Below, in pieces: positions 58,423 to 64,000 of a stretch of 64,000 nt of DNA. A program made the position numbers and the translations under genes. The stretch covers positions 310,001-374,000 of the forward strand of contig NZ_JBEBMX010000002.1 in assembly GCF_043196875.1 (NCBI RefSeq), in the 5' to 3' direction. Each line of letters opens with the position of its first letter. Position 1 is the stretch's first letter. The notes under the pieces were generated by a model. The model saw only the letters and a program-made list of their open reading frames with translations, did no database searches and was not told the DNA's origin. The DNA is from Saccharospirillum sp043196875. GTDB taxonomy: Bacteria; Pseudomonadota; Gammaproteobacteria; Pseudomonadales; Natronospirillaceae.

Positions 58423-61400
58423 ATGCCCGACTCCGTCATGCCCAATCCCGGCCCTGACAGTTTGAACGCCTGGTTCGAGGCGGTCGATAGCACCATCCTG
58501 AGCCGTCAGGATGCGACCACCGGTCTGTTTCCCGCCAGTACCGATGTCAACGGTCACGGTGATTACACCGATGCCTGGGTGCGCGATAACGTCTATTCCG
58601 TTCAGGCCGTCTGGGGTTTATGGCTGGCTTATCGGCGCAGCGGCGAAGATCCTGAACGCACGGCCTATCTGGCTGACTGTGTCACCCGTCTGATGCGTGG
58701 CCTGTTGCAGTCGATGACCCGTCAGGCGCACAAGGTCGAACGCTTTAAATACACCCAGAATCCGCTCGATGCGCTGCACGCCAAGTACGCCACCCATTCG
58801 GGTCAGGTGGTGGTCGATGACGACAAGTGGGGCCATCTGCAACTTGATGCCACCTCGCTTTATTTGCTGATGCTGGCGCGGATGACGCGCTCTGGTTTGC
58901 GTCTGGTGCAGACCGTCGCCGAAGTGAATTTTGTGCAGAATCTGGTCTGGTATATCGGCCGTGGTTATCGCACGCCGGATTATGGTATCTGGGAGCGCGG
59001 CAACAAGATCAACAACGGCCGGGTGGAGATCAACGCCTCTTCGGTTGGCATGGTTAAGGCGGCGTTGCAGTCGATTCGTGGCGTTAATCTTTTCGGCGAA
59101 GGTGGTGGCCAGGCGGGTATCGTCCATGTGGTCTCCGATGAAATTGCCCGTTGCCGAACTACTTTGGAAAACCTCTTGCCGCGTGAGTCGATGTCCAAGG
59201 AAGTCGACGCCGCCGATCTGTCGATTATTGGTTATCCGGCGTTCGCGGTAGAAAAGGCGTCGCTGGTGAAAAAAACCCGCGAGCGTATTCTGAGCAAATT
59301 AGGCGGTCGCTATGGCTTTAAGCGATTTTTGCTCGATGGTCATCAGACGGTTCTTGAAGACCCTCACCGACTGCATTACGAAGCCCACGAACTGCGCAAT
59401 TTCGAGCATATCGAATCGGAATGGCCGCTGTTTTATACCTACTGCTATCTCAATGCGTTATTCGATGGCGATGCTGAATTGGCTGCCGATTACCGTCAGC
59501 GTTTGGATGATTTGCGCGTTGAACACAACGGCCAGTGGCTGTTGCCGGAACTCTATTTTGTGCCGGCTGATCGCATCGAAGCCGAAAAGGCCGATCCCGG
59601 CAGTCAGCCGCGTCAGGCCAATAACAATGTGCCACTGATCTGGGCGCAATCCCTCTACACCCTGGGTTGTCTGCTCGATGGCGGCTATATCGAGCGCAGC
59701 GATATCGATCCGCTGAACGCTCATCGCCGCGTTGGCGACAAACATAAAACACCGGTGGTGGTCGGTCTGCTGGCTGAAAACGAACAGGTGCGCTCGACGC
59801 TGGCGCAAGCGGGTTTGTTCAGTGAAACCGTCGATGATCTGGAACCGGTGCGTGTATTGCCGCCGCTGGAATTGGCGCGGGTATTCAACATCATCGGTCA
59901 GAATCGCGAACTGGGTTTGACCGGTCGGCCACAGCGTCGGCCGCGTTCCCTGTCGACCGCTCAGTTGTACGAACTCAATGGCGAAAGCTGTGTTTTCCTG
60001 CCGCAATTCCAGAACCGCGATACCTTCTATCTGGCCTCGGATAACCGTTTGCTGTGCGAGAAAATCAAGGCGGAACTCAGCTACATCAGCCGTCACTGGG
60101 ACCAGCCAGCGCGACCGCTGATGATGATTCTGCTGTCCGAGCCGATGCTTAACGCGCCCGACAAAGATGCGCTCTATGAACTGATTCGCGAACTGATGGC
60201 CGGAGAGTGCGGCGATATAGCGGTCACTACCGGACCGATGAATGAGCTGCTCAACGAAGTCGGTGTTGAGCGCATTGAAGAACTCAATGATTACCAGGTG
60301 CCGGCGGCGATGGCCTTGTCGCGCCGGGTGCGCAAGCAATGGTTGCAGGTGGATCTGGCGCAATGTACGCCACTGCAACCGTCGATGCTCAGCTTGCTGG
60401 AACCAACTGAAAGCCTGGAAGTGAAGGTGCAGCGTCTGCGTGCTTCGCTCAACCTTTATGAGCAGATCGATATCCTTAGCGACCTGGCCGAAGCGAACGG
60501 CCTCGATTTCGACCCGGGCATTGCGCCGCGGGTGACCGTTAAGGTGTTGTTGGAAGAGGTTTATCGGCGCGCCAGCGATGCCTATCTGTGGAGCGTGATC
60601 CGCAAGGCCGCCGGTGTGCTCGGCAAGTACTGGGGTGGTTTGGAAGACGCCGTTGCCGAAGTGCTGGCACGGCAACGCATCATTATCGTCGGCCGCGCCT
60701 ATTCCGATCAGGGCACCATTCGTGAGCCTTTGTCGAACAAAGAAACGCTGAAACTGATCAACCGCAACTGCGGCCAGGATCGGCGTGAAGCGGTGTTGAA
60801 TCAGGAAATTCTGGTCATTCTGTCGACCATTATGCGCGGCGAACCGGATTTGTTTCAGGGCATGATGACGCTACGTCCCGGTCACTTGGCGATGTTGATC
60901 ATGGGGCAGTTGGCGCAAAGCGACGATCTCAAGCCAGACCAGGCCTTTGAACGACTGGCCTCGCTCAGCCCTTACGATATTCAGCACCGCATTCGCGCCA
61001 TTCTGGGCAGCTATTCGCAGGAAGTCGGCCGCTTGTTTGCCCAGGAATCATTGCAGATGCGGACTGAACCGGCGCAGTTGAATCCGGTGTCGGACGAAGG
61101 CGATAGCCAGGCCGAGCTCGGTGAAGCGCGTAACTGGTACCAATGGCGCGAACAGCGCGGCGTGATGCCGCGCCTGCCAGAGGACTTTCATCCGGGCCTC
61201 TGGGCGTTGCTCGGGCAATGCCGGGGATTGGTCGTCGGCGACCGCTTTGACCCGCGCTCGCGGTTGGAATCGGCTCGGGTGCTCGACCAGATGACCGCCG
61301 GTGAGCCGCAGTTTGCCCAGTTGGTGGAGCGCATGCTCGATCAGATTCCCAGTCCGGCTTATCGCCAACTGAGCATTGAAGCCTTGTTGGGTTTGCTGGC

Positions 61401-61644
61401 TTTTGCCCGGGCAAACCCGGCGATGGAAGTCGATGACTATGTGGTGCTCGATGTCATTATCTCTCACGCGGTCCGCCTCAACTGGATCGCTCAGTTCCCC
61501 GCCCAGAAAGAAAACTACAATCAATTTCGCGGTCAGGCTTGGCAAGCCTTCTACCAGAACCCGCCGGCGCGGGTAAAAAACCGGATTTTGGAAGCGCTGA
61601 CTTATCTGATGCAGGCGGCCGGTAACGACAACCGTCCAAGCTGA
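58423..61644 (+). CDS. Phosphorylase-kinase-alpha-like/GH15-family protein
   Basis: A very long (1073-residue) cytosolic protein with no signal peptide. Residues about 10-440 look like the (alpha/alpha)6 GH15 glucoamylase fold found in eukaryotic phosphorylase kinase alpha/beta: GLFPASTDVNGHGDYTDAWVRDNVYSVQAVWGLWLAY, DKWGHLQLDATSLYLLML, PDYGIWERGNKINNGRVEINASSVGMVKAAL (a conserved Glu in WERG). The remaining 600 residues are helical and resemble the rest of the PhK alpha/beta subunit. Bacterial copies are poorly studied. It follows eda by 104 bp, which suggests a link to glycogen or maltodextrin breakdown feeding the ED route. ATG 58423 has only a weak AGGC site. Confidence 0.8.
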   Translation: MPDSVMPNPGPDSLNAWFEAVDSTILSRQDATTGLFPASTDVNGHGDYTDAWVRDNVYSVQAVWGLWLAYRRSGEDPERTAYLADCVTRLMRGLLQSMTRQAHKVERFKYTQNPLDALHAKYATHSGQVVVDDDKWGHLQLDATSLYLLMLARMTRSGLRLVQTVAEVNFVQNLVWYIGRGYRTPDYGIWERGNKINNGRVEINASSVGMVKAALQSIRGVNLFGEGGGQAGIVHVVSDEIARCRTTLENLLPRESMSKEVDAADLSIIGYPAFAVEKASLVKKTRERILSKLGGRYGFKRFLLDGHQTVLEDPHRLHYEAHELRNFEHIESEWPLFYTYCYLNALFDGDAELAADYRQRLDDLRVEHNGQWLLPELYFVPADRIEAEKADPGSQPRQANNNVPLIWAQSLYTLGCLLDGGYIERSDIDPLNAHRRVGDKHKTPVVVGLLAENEQVRSTLAQAGLFSETVDDLEPVRVLPPLELARVFNIIGQNRELGLTGRPQRRPRSLSTAQLYELNGESCVFLPQFQNRDTFYLASDNRLLCEKIKAELSYISRHWDQPARPLMMILLSEPMLNAPDKDALYELIRELMAGECGDIAVTTGPMNELLNEVGVERIEELNDYQVPAAMALSRRVRKQWLQVDLAQCTPLQPSMLSLLEPTESLEVKVQRLRASLNLYEQIDILSDLAEANGLDFDPGIAPRVTVKVLLEEVYRRASDAYLWSVIRKAAGVLGKYWGGLEDAVAEVLARQRIIIVGRAYSDQGTIREPLSNKETLKLINRNCGQDRREAVLNQEILVILSTIMRGEPDLFQGMMTLRPGHLAMLIMGQLAQSDDLKPDQAFERLASLSPYDIQHRIRAILGSYSQEVGRLFAQESLQMRTEPAQLNPVSDEGDSQAELGEARNWYQWREQRGVMPRLPEDFHPGLWALLGQCRGLVVGDRFDPRSRLESARVLDQMTAGEPQFAQLVERMLDQIPSPAYRQLSIEALLGLLAFARANPAMEVDDYVVLDVIISHAVRLNWIAQFPAQKENYNQFRGQAWQAFYQNPPARVKNRILEALTYLMQAAGNDNRPS

Positions 61645-61912
61645 GGCCGCATGATACGGGCATTCGGCGCATCTTTACGGCCTTTGGCAACGATCCGGGC
61701 TTGCATTTGGTAGTATTATTACGTCAAGATGAGGCCAGTTTGATCGGCAGCCACAAAAGTGGTGAAAGAAAATTACATTCCGGTCTGGAATGGGGTCGGC
61801 AAGGTAGCTTCCCGGGCGCTGTTAGCCAGGGTGATGAAAGCCGGGTCCAGTCGGGGTTTCGCCATGTAGGCGGAACGGTGCTTGTATAACGACAAGAAAC
61901 GAGTGAAAGCTG

Positions 61913-63007
<1,095 letters not shown>

Positions 63008-63030
63008 TGCGGGCCTGAAAAACGAACTTA

Positions 63031-63058
63031 AAAAAGCCGGCATGACGCCGGCTTTTTT
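63031..63058. terminator. Rho-independent terminator after the ABC ATPase gene
   Basis: A-run, stem GCCGGC (63036-63041) with GCCGGC (63047-63052), loop ATGAC, then T6. It lies 29 bp past the stop. Confidence 0.9.
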
Positions 63059-63097
63059 GTCGCTATAGTAGTCATATTTCCTTGTTACAGGTGTCCG

Positions 63098-64000
63098 ATG
63101 AAAATCCAGATCGCCTCGCCCAGCCATTACATCACTGACCTGCGTTATCCCTGGTCCAAACATCTGACGCAGTGGCCGCCAGAATTATTCGTCGAAGTGG
63201 CGCGCGGTATTCACCGCAATGTGGTGCGTTTTATCAGCCACAACAATCAGGTGTATGCGCTGAAAGAATTGATGACGCCAGTGGCGCGCAAGGAATACAA
63301 GCTGTTGCGCGAACTGCAGGAGATGGGATTGCCGGTGGTCGAAGCGGTCGGTTTGGTCACCAACCGGGACGAGGAAGTCGCCGAGGCACGGGCGCGTTTT
63401 GATCTGGTCGGTGAGCCGGTCGATATGGCCAATCGCAGCCTGTTGGTGACCCATTATCTCGATGGCGCCTTGCCATATCGCATCATTATTCAGCAGGGCA
63501 TTTCGGCCGAACAACTCAGTCAGATGCTCGATGCGCTGGCTGAATTATTAGTGCGTTTGCATCTGTCCGGTTTTTATTGGGGCGACTGCTCATTGTCGAA
63601 TACCCTGTTCCGGCGCGATGCGGGTTTGATGGCGGCCTATCTGGTGGATGCTGAGACCGGCGAGATGCGCGATAAGTTGTCCGAAGGTCGGCGCGAGTAC
63701 GACCTGGAACTGGCCGAAACCAACATTGGTGGCGAACTGATGGATCTGGAAGCGGCTGGCACCCTGCCCAAAGGCCAGGACCCGATTGATCTGGCTCAGG
63801 CCTTGGTGGAGCGTTATGCCAAGCTCTGGGCAGAGCTGACTCAGGATGAGATCTTTGATCCTGAAGATCAGTACCTGATGGAGCAGCGTATTCGCCGCTT
63901 GAACGATCTGGGCTTCGATGTCGAAGAGATGGAAATCACCACCGTCGATAATGGTCAGCGCGTACGCATGGTGCCACGTGTGGTGGAACACTGGCATCAC
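63098..64000 (+). CDS. DUF4032/LPS-kinase-like protein (3' end cut by window edge)
   Basis: The first 301 codons are visible and the frame is open to base 64000. The protein is kinase-like: an ALKEL segment with a candidate ATP Lys (about residue 60) and the catalytic-loop-like FYWGDCSLSNTLFRRD (about residues 162-177, with Asp165 and Asn170), then AYLVDAETGEM in place of a DFG. This matches the DUF4032 family, which resembles lipopolysaccharide kinases, often acting on envelope sugars or aminoglycoside-like substrates. The substrate is not known. It starts after a strong terminator, so it has its own promoter. Confidence 0.7.
   Translation, partial: MKIQIASPSHYITDLRYPWSKHLTQWPPELFVEVARGIHRNVVRFISHNNQVYALKELMTPVARKEYKLLRELQEMGLPVVEAVGLVTNRDEEVAEARARFDLVGEPVDMANRSLLVTHYLDGALPYRIIIQQGISAEQLSQMLDALAELLVRLHLSGFYWGDCSLSNTLFRRDAGLMAAYLVDAETGEMRDKLSEGRREYDLELAETNIGGELMDLEAAGTLPKGQDPIDLAQALVERYAKLWAELTQDEIFDPEDQYLMEQRIRRLNDLGFDVEEMEITTVDNGQRVRMVPRVVEHWHH

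Noticed and set aside
59458..60675. A 405-codon frame opposite the phosphorylase-kinase-like gene
   Set aside because: The plus-strand gene is continuous over 1073 codons with recognisable GH15-like motifs; the antisense frame has none.

Overview
The window reads as a chromosome segment of a free-living, probably marine, gammaproteobacterium. The evidence is the suhB-like/trmJ/cysE block, a HexR-controlled Entner-Doudoroff cluster, the E. coli-type aceE/aceF pair, and densely packed genes of fairly high G+C. Gene order and protein style suggest the Oceanospirillales/Saccharospirillaceae neighbourhood, but that placement is inference. I saw no rRNA, tRNA, CRISPR array, prophage or complete insertion sequence.

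Layout. 1-12 kb holds mixed accessory and housekeeping genes: a cut-off acyltransferase divergent from a membrane LytTR regulator, a thioesterase, an SDR/LysR pair, an RNase J-like hydrolase, an operon of DUF442 sulfurtransferase, SulP transporter and sensorless sigma-54 activator, a Yip1 protein, a lipoprotein, a thermolabile-type asparaginase and a quinone reductase. 12.4-26.9 kb is a coherent catabolic island. Its leftward arm is two half-size CHR transporters, a [2Fe-2S] ferredoxin, RidA and a large permease. Its centre is a GntR/FCD regulator, a creatininase-family amidohydrolase, a small unknown protein, a second GntR/FCD regulator and an MFS exporter. Its rightward operon is a haem-oxygenase-like diiron oxidase, aldehyde dehydrogenase, GlcG/HbpS-like protein, FAD/[2Fe-2S] reductase, ferredoxin, aspartate dehydrogenase-like enzyme and Ca2+/Na+ antiporter. 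Five copies of the perfect palindrome TGGTATACCA sit in the promoter regions of this island and nowhere else that I noticed. 26.9-43.5 kb holds a patatin, a SuhB homologue that has lost its catalytic residues, trmJ, cysE, an LpxH-like phosphoesterase, a soluble dual-PAS chemoreceptor, a secreted nuclease, a SulP/Usp pair, a LOG protein, rlmA, and an SDR/AraC pair.

43.5-64 kb is central carbon metabolism. aceF and aceE (pyruvate dehydrogenase), pyk and gap all point left. hexR lies divergent from zwf, followed by pgl, edd, glk, eda, a very long phosphorylase-kinase-alpha/GH15-like protein, an orphan sugar-ABC ATPase and a DUF4032 kinase-like protein. Three HexR-type palindromes (two before gap, one between hexR and zwf) tie glucose phosphorylation, the Entner-Doudoroff route and lower glycolysis together. 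Two related long inverted-repeat elements flank pgl.

The most interesting part is the 12.4-26.9 kb island. It has the parts of an oxygen-dependent catabolic pathway for a nitrogen-containing compound: diiron oxidase, electron-transfer chain, aldehyde oxidation, amino-acid deamination, imine hydrolysis, amide hydrolysis and transport. It matches no pathway I can name.
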